Notes: generated by a model not told the origin, from the letters alone. A stretch of 64,000 nucleotides of DNA from Turritopsis dohrnii (GCA_027922465.2 BQMF02000050.1:620001-684000); one strand, 5' to 3'. Shown: positions 35,801 through 43,453, counted from the first letter of the stretch. Program-made: numbers and translations.

Positions 35801-37075
35801 AAAGCTGATCGAAGTCACCCCATAATCGATATTGTCGTTTTCTTAGAAAGATCAGGTTATTTCTCTGGAATTACAAGTTTAGTTAATGTGAAATTTTGCA
35901 CTGAAATAGAAGAAATGCGTAATGTAATGATTCCAAAGTTTCAGAAATAATGGTTTAGTATTTCGGAAGTTACTTTTAAAATAGTGGCAAAATTGATCAA
36001 AGTCACCCCACTTTACGGTACCGTCTTCGTGTCTAATTACGGACAGCCTTTGTAATTACGGACATCAAAATGTAAACAAACATTCTTGTCACGAAAATAG
36101 ACATGCGTTCTTGCCAAGTTCACCACGTATAACTGAATAAAATGTTTTATGAAACAGAGCAATCCAATAGAGAGCAATTAGCACTAACACTTGAAGAATA
36201 ATAGACCGTGAAAATCATAATGGCCTATATTTCAATACTCAGTAAAAAGTGTCCTCCCCCACTGTGATTGACGTACAAAAACTTTATTTATTTGACGTGT
36301 TTTATGATAATTAACTTTCTAAAAGCATGATCTAAAAACATTTTCATTCCTCAATTCATTTTTAAACATAAAGGTGGTGGCCATTATTATTTTTTATCCG
36401 TAAATATGGCTACCATAGTACACACGGAGCTCATAAAAATACGCATGATTCTCAAGAGGGCGCAGTCTATTTTAAATCTTTAAAGTTTAGAAAAATAAAT
36501 TCTAAATGGCATATTGGTAATTTTCTCTAGCGTTCAAATAAATTTAATTATCTCTCTCTGAAGTTTGTTTTATTACAGTTTGGTTGACAGTACGTGATGT
36601 GCCGTGTTTTTAATTTACAGACGGTTGGAATTATGTTTTGATCATGTCCGTAATTACCAAGGCTGTCCGTAATTAGACATGAAGACGGTATTCATTTAAT
36701 TTGATATTCACTGGGTTTGCTGTGCTATAGCTAAATAAATCACAAAAATTGTAATAAAAATTAAAAAGCTAGCTACATTTTCGTGTGTCAAACTTTTGAG
36801 ATTTTTTCTCTTCTTCATTTTTTCATTTTTTCTTTTCAGCACAGAGAAACAGAATTTCTATCCACAAAAAGAACAATTTCAATTCTTAAATGCAGGGACC
36901 GTGGAGCAGATTTTGCTCTGCGGTCCTGAAATAAGGTAAATAACAATAAACAGAAAATGGGAACTTACACAAACACAAAATATACAGCAGATGTGCCAGA
37001 TAAAAGTACAAACGCTACTATCAATGGAATTTGCTGGGTTCCACATCTCCGAATTCTCTTCTGCTTTATCTCCAT
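11902..37075 (-). CDS. ZDHHC5/8: ZDHHC5/8-type protein S-palmitoyltransferase (5' complete, 3' end not found)
   Basis: Seven coding exons on the minus strand are 36969-37075, 23461-23582, 18060-18217, 17181-17371, 15750-15852, 12411-12502 and 11902-12022. Together they encode 298 residues with every junction in phase. The enzyme transfers palmitate to protein cysteines at membranes. Order: TM1 and TM2 (exons 1-2, ending TDPGVFPR), the DHHC cysteine-rich domain ([20 protein letters not shown] and [20 protein letters not shown], catalytic Cys in DHHC), TM3 and TM4, the family motif [12 protein letters not shown], an NPF-containing cysteine cluster, and the start of the cytosolic tail ([12 protein letters not shown]). 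The [14 protein letters not shown] and TNEQVTGKF signatures place it with ZDHHC5/ZDHHC8. The long disordered tail of that family and the stop codon could not be located below 11902. Intron 1 is 13.4 kb and full of transposons. Confidence 0.88.
12411..12502 (-). CDS. ZDHHC5/8: ZDHHC5/8 exon 6
   Basis: The acceptor is CTGACAG and the donor GTAATG. It encodes [20 protein letters not shown] and then [10 protein letters not shown]. It is recognised as the NPF/Cys-cluster segment that follows TNEQ in ZDHHC5/8. Confidence 0.88.
13273..15563. mobile_element. Inverted-repeat DNA transposon relic with XPG/PIN-like gene
   Basis: The left arm (13273-13765) and right arm (15207-15563) are reverse complements. 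For example, TACAAACCGGTTTGCATTTT at 13568 pairs with AAAATACAAACCGGTTTGTA at 15377, and CACGTGGAAAAAATTCCCC pairs with GGGGAATTTTTTCCACGTG. The right arm has a deletion of about 100 bp. The interior carries a decayed protein (separate entry). Outer ends and a target-site duplication could not be fixed, so the real boundaries may lie further out. Confidence 0.7.
13787..14880 (+). pseudogene. Decayed transposon protein: XPG/FEN-like nuclease core + Cys-rich C-terminus
   Basis: The longest intact piece, 13787-14191 (134 codons), contains [18 protein letters not shown] and then [16 protein letters not shown]. An acidic DxD strand followed by GCDxTSxxxGxGK resembles the catalytic strand and helical turn of XPG/FEN/asteroid-type PIN-fold nucleases. 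Downstream fragments in shifting frames read [20 protein letters not shown] (about 14497), [17 protein letters not shown] (about 14709), and [11 protein letters not shown] plus ECRGSECTN (about 14800-14870), the end of a cysteine-cluster tail. I recall the same order in repeated uncharacterised cnidarian and arthropod proteins. Stops and frameshifts make it non-functional. The nuclease assignment is inferred from motif shape only. Confidence 0.55.
15750..15852 (-). CDS. ZDHHC5/8: ZDHHC5/8 exon 5 (TM4)
   Basis: The acceptor is ATTCTAG and the donor GTATAA. It encodes [20 protein letters not shown] and ends GRSTNEQ, the conserved TTxE-type motif that follows TM4. Confidence 0.88.
15999..16123 (-). 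repeat. MITE family M2 (TATAAGAAC ends), partial copy
   Basis: The right end GGTTCTTATAAAAAA...GAGTG is followed by TA. It matches the terminal repeat of the full element at 39689-40279 and shares its internal AAGAAC and GAGGCT motifs. Confidence 0.6.
16310..17175. mobile_element. Inverted-repeat element with about 95-bp TIRs in ZDHHC intron 4
   Basis: GGAAGTGATATCCTCAGATT (16348) and its reverse complement AATCTGAGGATATCACTTCC (17115) lie in long diverged arms. The outermost motif is TTA(A/G)GAGCC. No coding capacity was seen between the arms, so it is non-autonomous. Its right end stops about 5 bp from the splice donor of exon 4. Confidence 0.75.
17181..17371 (-). CDS. ZDHHC5/8: ZDHHC5/8 exon 4 (DHHC catalytic motif, TM3)
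   Basis: The acceptor ends TTTGTAG. The exon begins [20 protein letters not shown] and continues through a hydrophobic TM3. The donor used here, CCCT/GTGAAA, is weak but is the only one found whose phase (2) matches exon 5. It lies about 5 bp from the end of an inverted-repeat element (16310-17175). Confidence 0.85.
18060..18217 (-). CDS. ZDHHC5/8: ZDHHC5/8 exon 3 (first half of cysteine-rich domain)
   Basis: The acceptor is ATTTCAG and the donor GTGAGG. It encodes an acidic linker (PETDDDGDD), then [17 protein letters not shown] and [12 protein letters not shown], which supply the zinc-ligand cysteines. Confidence 0.93.
18511..19444. mobile_element. hAT-like non-autonomous element, 5-bp TSD
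   Basis: The ends are CAGTGTTGCAAATAA and its exact reverse complement TTATTTGCAACACTG. Direct repeats GCGTC flank it (18506-18510, 19445-19449). The CAGTG start is typical of hAT elements, and a 5-bp duplication fits the hAT5-type group. There is no transposase. Confidence 0.75.
19780..22100. other. Intronic AT-rich sequence, no gene
   Basis: No exon, RNA gene or long repeat was recognised. A short M1-like start (CCCAGTGGGC, about 19535) lies just before it. GC-rich CGCACATG-type words cluster at 18470-18510 and 19660-19750 around the hAT-like element and may belong to an older host element. Confidence 0.5.
22107..22344. repeat. Foldback MITE (GACCTTTCCCGAATT ends), 238 bp
   Basis: The left arm AATAGACCTTTCCCGAATTA ... 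TTGTGGCCGAGTT ... TAACCTCG is mirrored by CGAGGTTA ... AACTCGGCCACAA ... AATTCGGGAAGGTCTATT. Half copies lie at 4061-4126, about 10009-10043, 46853-46900 and 49806-49845. Confidence 0.75.
22419..23297 (+). mobile_element. PIF/Harbinger deletion derivative, TAA TSD
   Basis: The TIRs of about 75 bp start AGGCTGGTTCTCACTTATCG and are nearly identical at both ends. TAA target duplications lie at 22416-22418 and 23298-23300, as expected for Harbinger (TWA). The TIRs contain repeated CGTAAGGCTTACG words. Inside is the N-terminal part of a transposase only. Confidence 0.9.
22604..23026 (+). pseudogene. Harbinger transposase, N-terminal fragment
   Basis: The 140-codon frame carries [39 protein letters not shown] and [19 protein letters not shown], the conserved N-terminal region of PIF/Harbinger DDE transposases. 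The frame stops at SFRIS, before any catalytic D-D-E residues, and the right TIR region follows soon after. The element therefore cannot move itself. Transposition would depend on enzyme from an intact relative. Confidence 0.85.
23461..23582 (-). CDS. ZDHHC5/8: ZDHHC5/8 exon 2 (TM2, DPG motif)
   Basis: The acceptor ends TTTTAG and the donor is GTAAGG. It encodes 40 codons ending FTDPGVFPR, the conserved DPG motif that precedes the DHHC domain. Confidence 0.88.
24154..24261 (+). repeat. MITE family M1, diverged copy
   Basis: It contains AACTGCAATGACGAGCATTT and TTTCTATAGAAATGCACTCC, then TTTTTCAACAAATTTGC. The ends are degraded. Confidence 0.7.
24566..24866 (+). mobile_element. tRNA-derived SINE
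   Basis: GTGGTATAACGGTAACGTG acts as the A box and GGGTTCGAGTCCCAC as a perfect B box 34 bases on. The anticodon and acceptor stems do not close, so it is not a working tRNA. The body runs on to an A-rich tail near 24845-24866. It differs in sequence from the SINE at 7971. Confidence 0.6.
25457..25863. mobile_element. MITE, TIR CCGTATTCTCTCTAAT, TA TSD
   Basis: The left CCGTATTCTCTCTAAT is mirrored by ATTAGAGAGAATACCG on the right. TA flanks both sides (25455, 25864). Subterminal TAAGCGCCCCTCTC words repeat at both ends. 407 bp, no coding sequence. Confidence 0.85.
26403..27549 (+). pseudogene. Decayed two-exon Lys/Glu-rich transposon-associated gene, interrupted by Gypsy
   Basis: The first piece, 26403-26786, encodes a Pro/Ser-rich region ending LHLRAQ at donor GTAAAT. 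The next begins at 26903 after TTCTTCAG ([20 protein letters not shown]). The frame then shifts twice through Lys-rich and acidic runs ([16 protein letters not shown] in frame 3) into a folded-looking C-terminal part in frame 1 (27238-27549; [55 protein letters not shown]). This layout is one I recall from repeated uncharacterised cnidarian proteins, and I cannot name a function. The Gypsy element entered near its 3' end; past the element, RYEELTKIF and a stop (34758-34797) look like the lost C-terminus. Confidence 0.5.
27550..27732 (+). repeat. Gypsy 5' LTR
   Basis: 183 bp, TG...CA ends, with AATAAA near position 135 of the LTR (ATGAAATAAAGC). Confidence 0.93.
27856..28932 (+). pseudogene. 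Gypsy Gag region (frameshifted)
   Basis: It starts at ATG 27856 ([20 protein letters not shown], a small Cys motif) and continues in a second frame (27944-28378; [39 protein letters not shown]). It then passes to a third frame (28356 on; [36 protein letters not shown] sequence, and a Cys pair motif [11 protein letters not shown]...CLECF near 28660-28750). Gag would form the particle and bind RNA. At least two frameshifts break it. Confidence 0.8.
28933..29480 (+). pseudogene. Gypsy aspartic protease region (frameshifted)
   Basis: [16 protein letters not shown] supplies the DTGA active-site motif at about 28936. Further conserved stretches are [20 protein letters not shown] and [16 protein letters not shown]. 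The frame breaks again near 29240 and continues in another frame ([18 protein letters not shown]) toward the reverse transcriptase. Confidence 0.78.
29547..31094 (+). pseudogene. Gypsy reverse transcriptase + RNase H (longest intact piece)
   Basis: 515 open codons. RT motifs are [69 protein letters not shown] and the catalytic CVDDTI (Cys in place of the usual Tyr of YVDD, as I recall for this cnidarian Gypsy group). RNase H shows [33 protein letters not shown] and ITDHKPL, then [20 protein letters not shown]. The enzyme copies element RNA and removes the template. The intact frame contrasts with the broken Gag and integrase. Confidence 0.92.
31037..31583 (+). pseudogene. Gypsy integrase, N-terminal and first catalytic part
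   Basis: It lies in a frame shifted from RNase H. It has the zinc-binding H-H-C-C module ([20 protein letters not shown] ... CTDC), the first catalytic Asp in FADFFAFGG, and the second in [20 protein letters not shown]. The frame is cut at SSAYP by the DNA element at 31584. Confidence 0.88.
31584..32747. mobile_element. Non-autonomous DNA element in Gypsy integrase, TSD CTACC
   Basis: TIR CAAGCCTCGAAATA at the left and TATTTCGAGGCTTG at the right. CTACC duplicated at 31579-31583 and 32748-32752. GTCCGAC/GTCGGAC words are repeated near both ends. An acidic 62-codon frame at 32240-32428 has no known motif. 5-bp TSDs suggest the hAT5 type. Confidence 0.8.
32755..33687. mobile_element. Second DNA element in Gypsy integrase, TSD ACCAC
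   Basis: Left CAGGCCCTATTTTAG...GCGTCCG is mirrored on the right as CGGACGC...CTAAAAAATCGCCTG. ACCAC flanks it at 32750-32754 and 33688-33692. It contains two long C runs (about 32848-32875 and 33550-33568) and TC microsatellites. No transposase was seen. Confidence 0.75.
33688..34537 (+). pseudogene. Gypsy integrase C-terminal part
   Basis: It resumes with [20 protein letters not shown], which includes the third catalytic residue (E of GRVEVA). It then reads [20 protein letters not shown], shifts frame, and continues from 34025 with [20 protein letters not shown] and [20 protein letters not shown], the GPY/F-like C-terminal module. A Pro-rich tail ends at a TAG at 34535-34537, just before the polypurine tract. 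Confidence 0.87.
34570..34752 (+). repeat. Gypsy 3' LTR
   Basis: Identical to the 5' LTR except one base (AATAAAACAT versus AATAAAGCAT). Confidence 0.95.
35110..36018. mobile_element. MITE, TIR CCGTAAAG(C/T)GGGGTGACTT, TA TSD
   Basis: Left CCGTAAAGCGGGGTGACTTC with a directly repeated GGGGTGACTTCGATCA. Right GATCAAAGTCACCCCACTTT then ACGG. TA lies on both sides (35108, 36019). An additional internal GATCGAAGTCACCCCA occurs near 35807. No transposase. Confidence 0.9.
36021..36688. mobile_element. MITE, TIR CCGTCTTCRTGTCTAATTAC, TA TSD
   Basis: Left CCGTCTTCGTGTCTAATTAC and right GTAATTAGACATGAAGACGG. A TAATTACGGACA word is repeated twice in each arm. It starts directly at the TA that ends the preceding element (36019-36020) and has its own TA at 36689-36690. 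Confidence 0.9.
36893..36929. repeat. Imperfect 36-bp hairpin in ZDHHC intron 1
   Basis: CAGGGACCGTGGAGCA and TGCTCTGCGGTCCTG pair around ATTT, about 40 bp from the exon 1 donor. The function is unknown. It may be the remnant of a foldback element. Confidence 0.45.
36969..37075 (-). CDS. ZDHHC5/8: ZDHHC5/8 exon 1 (start codon, TM1)
   Basis: The ATG is at 37073-37075. The exon encodes 35 codons plus two bases: a short basic N-terminus (KQKRIRR), then a hydrophobic stretch beginning [10 protein letters not shown]. The donor is GTAAGT. Phase 2 matches exon 2. Confidence 0.8.
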
Positions 37076-37898
37076 TTTATCAAAATCATATTGTCATAAT
37101 ACGATTTAATTTAATCCTAGATTAGATGAAATTAGTGGCACATAATGCACCGTCAGGTTGTTTTTTTGGCGTTATAAAATAAAAATTCATTCGGATATTT
37201 ATCCGGATTTGTGAACTGTATGTCCCGAAATCGGTCAGATGAAGTGTGTCTATCAAACTGTAATAACTTGTAATATGCTGAAATCCCAATAGTTCAGTAG
37301 CGGTTTAAATGCTAACAATGTATTGGTTTTTATAAACAACCCGGGAATTTTTTATTGCTTCGCATTCTGCCAAAATGATGAAATTATCAAGAAGTTAATT
37401 CTCCATTTGTGTGACATATATGTGTTGTTTGAAGAAATCACATCTTTTATAGATTAGGTAACCTTTATGTGGCCATATAATGAAAGATTTTGGGACTCCT
37501 CAAGTTGATAATAAGACACAAGTTCTTAGTAGAGCTTGGCGATGTGTGTTGTAAGAATAATTTTTTTAGGAGGCATTTTAACTAAGAGATAATCCTTAAA
37601 AAAAGAGGCACCTCCTATTCGCTGAGTGAAAGATCAATAACTATGCTGATTATTGTGTTGTAAAGTGTTTATAATATATAAATGTACCTATTCCTTTTCA
37701 CTATTTTCTTAAACACTTCACTTGATAAATGAATGATAAATTATTATCAGTTAGGACCACTCGACCAGAATTCGTCACTAAAATAATCGTGATTTATTAT
37801 AAAGAATTGCCTCGATAATTTTATTTTACTCTCCTATTTGAATACATCCGATTGAATGATGACGATCTAGCATAGCAACCGCATAGAAACATAGCTCT

Positions 37899-37990
37899 AG
37901 GGAAAATTCGACACGGTAAATCTTTTTTATTTTGGGGGCTGTGAAACTTTATTCAAAAACAAAACTTTTTACCGTGTCAAAATTTCCCTT
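37899..37990. repeat. About 90-bp foldback hairpin
   Basis: AGGGAAAATTCGACACGGTA pairs with TACCGTGTCAAAATTTCCCT across a 47-bp loop. Confidence 0.65.
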
Positions 37991-39132
37991 TGGGCTTAGT
38001 TCTTCAGAAAATGAAGAAAGAAGAAAACGAACAATTTCTACATCTTCGGAGGAGTACCGCTTTTCTAGCGATACATTAGCATAAGTTTCAATAATGGTTG
38101 TAAAATTAAATTTGCGCTATTGTGTGGTGTATCGACAAAACGATTATTAAAATCATTAACATAAGAATATCAAACATTGCGATAATAAATTTTCGGGAAG
38201 CATTCGGAATGAATAATTCAAACGAACGAATGGTTATTACATTCTTCACCAGAACATATGTGACGGTTTATGGGAAAAGGATAACAAGCTAAATTTCGAT
38301 TCTTTTAAAATCGAAATTTAGCTGCAAAAAATCGATTTTATGAAATCTAAATTTCGATTTCGATTTCGATTTTTAGAATCTAAATTTCGATTTTTTAGAA
38401 GCTAAATTTCGATTTCGATTTTTTGAAGCTAAATTTCGAATTTAAAAGAATCTAAATTATTCGATTTTAAAAGAATCTAAATTATTCGATTTTAAAAGAA
38501 TCTGATTTCATAAAATCATAAGAATAAGTATTACGTAAATAAGATTTTGTTGTCATTGTAAATGTTTCGTTATAATGGGAACACTAAACTGTACATTTTG
38601 CTTTTTTGTGTGACCACTAATCATATAAAGTTTTATTGGTATATAGCCAATAGAAACAATGATAATGTATATTCACTTTACAACAAAAAATTTCAAAAGT
38701 TTAAACGTCCGGCTGTTAACTTTTGATGGATGTCGCAACATGCTGAAATTCTACTTTTGTTCGCTTCTGTTTTGCATTAATTTTCGTGTTGACATACTTC
38801 TTGCAATCCGATTGGCTGGTAAAAGTTTCGCGGCTTCTTAACCAATAAGAATCCTTTTCGGCTTAAATTATGTAAATTCTAGATGTTGTTGTTGCACCGA
38901 ATTCAGCATAATTACAGGTAGCACGCGTTAGTGTTTAATACTGAACTAATTACCTGGTTCTCATTCAGTTAGATATAAAAGAAACGACAGTTACTGCTAA
39001 AGTTTTTAAGAATAGAAACCGTATGCTGTAATTCTTTTTTATTCCGTTGTTCGATCGCTATTTTGGTAAACTCCTTCGGGGGAAAAAGTTTATTATTTTA
39101 AAACCTTTTAATGTGATATTCTGGTGACTTAA

Positions 39133-39444
39133 AGGCCAACCTCCACTTGTGCGATTTTGCCTCTATGTACGTACGAGGCCAGTTCAGTGACAACTATTGC
39201 TCAACTTTGTTGATTTTGTGTGCTTGGAAGTTGGATTCCATTATACTTTTTTAGGCCACCGCGCGGCCATCTGGCATGCGAGTCAATCAAATTTCAAGAA
39301 AAATGCAAACATTGAAAAAAATTGTAAACATTGCGAAAAAAAAGAAACACTCAACACCTGGAGTTTCGTTATTAACTGGAGATTCAAATTAGGTGTCCGC
39401 GCTGCGCCGAGCGGACGTTCGTACGCACAACTGGAGGTCGGCCT
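39133..39444. mobile_element. Harbinger-type MITE, TAA TSD
   Basis: AGGCCAACCTCCACTTGTGC at the left and GCACAACTGGAGGTCGGCCT at the right. TAA duplicated at 39130-39132 and 39445-39447. A 96-codon frame inside (39197-39487) runs past the element end and is not taken as a gene. Confidence 0.8.
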
Positions 39445-39688
39445 TAAAAAATTCAAAGGAGGAGAGAGACAAATGAAAATATTTTAACAGCTTTTGTTAT
39501 ACTCACCTTTATTTTAATGAAAGTATAACCTGTTATATACGTATTTTTTTATTGTCTTTTATCATGAGAAGAAGTCCATAACGGGAGCATTAGATTCAAT
39601 AAAAGATCACTGACGACAGATGACCAGATTATTAAAACAAAACGATATAGAAATGTAAACTTGATGGATATTTTTCGGAAACTTTTTA

Positions 39689-40279
39689 CACACTTTTTTT
39701 TTATAAGAACCAGTAAAATCTGACCTGAGGCTGGCTGTTCTTATTTTTTGAGCCTTTTTGAGGCTGAATTGTTCTTATTTTGTTCTTAACTTTAAGAACA
39801 AAGTTTCAGATTTCAGCTTCATTTTGTTCTTATTTATTACTGGAAGTTCCAGTAAAAGAAAAAATAAATGTTTTTAGAAAAAAACAAGTGTTGTTCTTGC
39901 TGAGTCACATTAATTTGTATTGCAGCGTGTTAGTGAAATAAATTTATATTAAAAATGGTAGCCACTAAACGAATGTGAATGCAAGTTTTTGCCGTTAGTC
40001 GCGCCGTTATTAATTAATTTCGCACATCGTATGGTAGGTGAGAAAAGACGTGATCACAAGGGAAAACAATTATATATAATTTTAAACTGTTTATCATTGA
40101 AAGAGTTAAAATTGAAAGAGAATCATTGTTCTTATTTTATAAGAAAATTCAGGCTCAGGCTGTTCTTAATTTTTGAAACATTGATTTGAGCCTCAGGTTG
40201 TTCTTATTTTGTTCTTATTTTTTGGCCAAATCTGAGGCTCGTGTTCTTATAAAATTGTTCTTATAAAAAAAAAAGCGTG
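39689..40279. mobile_element. MITE family M2, full copy, TA TSD
   Basis: CACAC(T)nATAAGAAC at the left and GTTCTTAT(A)nGCGTG at the right, with TA at 39687 and 40280. The arms are rich in repeated TGTTCTTATTTT and GAGCCT/AGGCTC words. Partial relatives lie at 15999-16123 and 60975-61075. Confidence 0.75.
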
Positions 40280-41317
40280 TATTTCGATTTAGCGAAGTAA
40301 CAAAGTCTCCCGGTCAAAAACCAAAATGGCGCATAGCGATGTGAAAAATATAAACAAAACTTTTTAACAGCGATAATGGTACTCCATTTAGAATTCAAAA
40401 ATCGAATCTTTTAGAATCTAAATTTCGATTTCGAATTTTAGAAGCTAAATTTCGATTTCGATTTCGATTTTGAGAAGCTAAATTTCGATTTGTAAGAAGC
40501 TAAATTTCGATTTCGATTTCGATTTTTTGAAGCTAAATTTCGATTTTAAAAAATCGAAATTTAGCTTTAAATAATCGAAAATCGAAATTTCGATTTAAAT
40601 CGAAATTTAGCTTGTTATCCTTTTCCCATAAACTGTCACATATATTTCGTAATTATACGCTCAGTCCTCCCCTTAGCTTAAACTTAGTGTTCTAGAAATA
40701 TTTGGTAGTATATCGCTTGAAAAATTGCTTGGTAAAAAAAGAAGGCCAACTAAATCCGAGGGTGGTGCGATCGCACCCAAAGAAACCCCCGAGTTACGCC
40801 ACTGCCTACTTATGTTGGGGATCTGGTAATGAAGTTATTCAATCTGAATACGAAAATAAATAACACAAAAAGTCACGAGCACCCTTCACCCTTCAAAAAA
40901 ATGCAAATCCGTGAAATGTTTTTTGTGAAAATATTTAAAAGTCGCCAGCATATAAAGTCGTGAATCCTAAAAAAGCAAAATGTGGCGAAAGTCGAGAGAA
41001 TTTGTGTGTTCCCAATCTTTTGTTGTCTGTATCTCGACGAATATTCACATATTCTCGGGCTTCATAGAAAAAACACAAATAATTTGTTCTGGACAATTTA
41101 TTTATATCAACGTGAATGTACAAAGTAAAGAGTCCTAAGTTACAAATTAAATCAGATTGATAATTACTTCTTTCATGATTTTACAATACATTTCTCAATC
41201 TTTTATTCTCAAATCAGAAGAAAAAGTTTTGAATGCACTTCGTCGTGTGGCTGTCATAAAGTAGTAAGAAACGCTTTTTATCGCAAGTTTTGGTCGAGTG
41301 GTCCTAACTGATTATTA

Positions 41318-42072
41318 CCGTCAATCGTCCTAAATCGGACATCCTTCCAAACTTCGGACACGCTAAATAAACAGACCTGTCTGGTAAACTAAATGTACAT
41401 AATCAATCAAACCAAGTCACAATAAATACTAAAATATTAGATAAAGCTGATAAAATAATGTGTTCAAACACAATAAAGTCAGCGTGAAGCATATAAGCGT
41501 GTAGAAAATAAGTGATTTGAAAATAATGAGAAACGTCATTCTCTAGGGATTGCAATAGCAATCCTGTCGAACAACTTAAAATAGTATTATAGCAGACGGT
41601 TTCTACTTGTATTAACTTTTGAAATAACTATATAATTGAATCTTTCTGTAACTGAATGAGAACCAGGTAACCAGAGAACCAAGCATTGAATATCATTTAG
41701 CGAAATGTTTTGTTTACATTTTTTTTTTCGACTTTTTTCTTTGATACTAATCAATTGCGTATGATGATTTTACAATACTCTTCTCTACGTAATGAGCACC
41801 TGCGTATGTTTGTATTTATGTCCGTGGACAATTATCCATAGTGGATATTCGCCTTTAAACGCGCAGTGTAATTATAAATCACGTTTGTCTCAAGGGTACA
41901 GTCAACTAATTTAAGTGTTTCATTTTTGTTAAGTTTAGTTGTGACAAGTTTTAGATTTATAGTTTAATTCACAGTGCAGTATGGACTTTTACTGATGTGG
42001 TTTGTATTTTGCGGATATGTTTTTTTTATGTCCGAAGTTTGGAAGGCTGTCCGAAGTTAGGACGATAGACGG
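41318..42072. mobile_element. MITE, TIR CCGTCAATCGTCCTAA, TA TSD
   Basis: Left CCGTCAATCGTCCTAAATCG and right TTAGGACGATAGACGG, with repeated ACTTCGGACA words in both arms. TA lies at 41316 and 42073. It is inserted inside the 8-bp duplication of the hAT-like element. Confidence 0.88.
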
Positions 42073-42371
42073 TAGTAAGAGATCTGGTAATATTGGCAAT
42101 AAAGTCAGATATTAAGGAAATAGCCAGCTTGTACAAGGTATGAGCATGTATAACTCCATAAAAAAGATTGAAAACCATCTATGGGATGTTTTTTGGCTGT
42201 CTGAGAAAAACCATTCCTCACCATATAAAATAAAGTAAATAATCGTTTGTATTGCAGGGGCTAATACAGACCAATTTTGACATAGATCACTGCTTTTGGG
42301 CGTAAAAAATGTTCACTAAATGCTGCAAGTCATAACAAAAAAATAGCATAACAAAACTAGTATATAACTTA

Positions 42372-42420
42372 TATGTGACAGTTTATTGGAAAAGGATAGC
42401 AAGCTAAAAAGCTTGAATCG
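42372..42420 (+). repeat. Solo end of the TGTGAC element
   Basis: TGTGACAGTTTATTGGAAAA then GGATAGCAAGCTAAA matches the TIR of 38259-40640, with no partner end nearby. Confidence 0.65.
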
Positions 42421-42424
42421 CTTA

Positions 42425-43030
42425 GGAGAGTTAACCCCAAAAAACACTCTTTAAATAAACAACGAAAATCGAGAATATTGATTAAATAAAACATCTTTTG
42501 AAAAATTGAGCTCGTTCAGTTGAATATTGAAGAAGTTGCAAGGTTTTTAAAGTTTTCAAGTTTGGTTAAATGTGACGTCACAACCTGACTACTCTTTTCG
42601 AAAGCTAAACAGAGACATGTGTTCATTCAAGTTGTTAATTATTTTTTTCGTTGCTTCATGTTGTTTCATGTGTATGTCTGATATCTTTGGTTTAATTGCT
42701 ATCTACAATGGCTTAATGACAAGCTTTTGAATGCAACAATAAGCAATGCAGAACCAAACAAAAAGGGGAAAAGATTTTGTTTTTTAAGTTTCCCAATCCA
42801 GAAAAAGTTTAACATAAAGTAACAGCCAGACTTCTGCATTGCCCCTGGTATAGCGTGAAGATCATTCTGTGATGAAATTTTCTGGAAATCATTTTTCTGA
42901 GCCATTAGAAAATGCTTCAAAACATTCCTTAAAAAATTCAAATGTTAAGAATGACACTTTGTTTAAAAATTAGCAATTTTGAGGAATTAAATAAGATAAC
43001 TTACAAAATGTTTTATCTTTTCATAATAAG
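42425..43030. other. Intergenic, no gene recognised
   Basis: AT-rich. A minus-strand 80-codon frame (42699-42941) lacks motifs. The stretch separates the nested transposon block from the second LINE relic. Confidence 0.5.
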
Positions 43031-43049
43031 GCCAGCAACATCTACATCA

Positions 43050-43453
43050 ACAGGCGGTTCATCGCAGGGCTCTCTCTGTAGTTTATCAAAATTTTAATTC
43101 GAGTCTATCAGATCTACTGTCTTTATCAAAGGGAGTCACCCTTCATGTCTCTATCATTCAGAAACTTTTACACGAAATTTTTAAATCCGTCAACGGTCTC
43201 AACCCTTCTTTTATGTCAGAGCTTTTTGTACCAAAGTTTTCAGGCTATTTGCTGAGAAGGGGGCTACAACTTGTTTAACCCCCAACCAATACTGTTAAAT
43301 TTGGCATATAAACATTCTATAAGCTTTGTAGGAAGTTTAGTCTGGGACCGATTGCCAAAAGACGTAAAAGACTCGACAACTTTAGATATTTTTAAAAATA
43401 GAGTTAAAAATTTGCCTATTAATTTTTGTACTTGTCCTTATTGCAAATCATAA
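43050..43453 (+). pseudogene. LINE ORF2 C-terminal relic
   Basis: Frame pieces read LSVVYQNFNSSLSDLLSLSK, SIIQKLLHEIFKSVNGLNPS and FMSELFVPK, then after a frameshift (43271-43453) SFVGSLVWDRLPKDVKDSTT and NFCTCPYC. This is the conserved tail of reverse transcriptases of non-LTR elements, ending in a CxCxxC motif. It is followed by a TAA-type microsatellite (about 43525-43550) that may be its 3' tail. It is unrelated in detail to the LINE at 1-2689. Confidence 0.7.

Larger units (their letters stand above)
38259..40640. mobile_element. TGTGAC element with subterminal AAATTTCGATTT arrays, TA TSD
   Basis: TIR TGTGACGGTTTATGGGAAAA (left) and TTTTCCCATAAACTGTCACA (right), extended inward by GGATAACAAGCTAAATTTCG. 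Each end carries an array of about 220 bp built of GCTAAATTTCGATTTCGATT-type units (38288-38505, 40388-40615). TA lies at both outer edges. Two other MITEs sit inside. A diverged third end occurs at 42372-42404. The remaining interior holds no recognisable transposase. Confidence 0.8.
37748..41310. mobile_element. hAT-like composite element, 8-bp TSD
   Basis: CAGTTAGGACCACTCGACCA at the left and TGGTCGAGTGGTCCTAACTG at the right are exact inverted repeats. Flanks ATTATTAT (37740-37747) and ATTATTA plus C/G (41311 on) give a near-perfect 8-bp duplication. CAG...CTG ends with 8 bp are the hAT signature. Most of the 3.56 kb is later insertions. No hAT transposase motif was seen. Confidence 0.75.

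Noticed and set aside
39197..39487. 96-codon frame
   Set aside because: It crosses the right end of the Harbinger-type MITE into its host element, so it cannot be a real gene of either.
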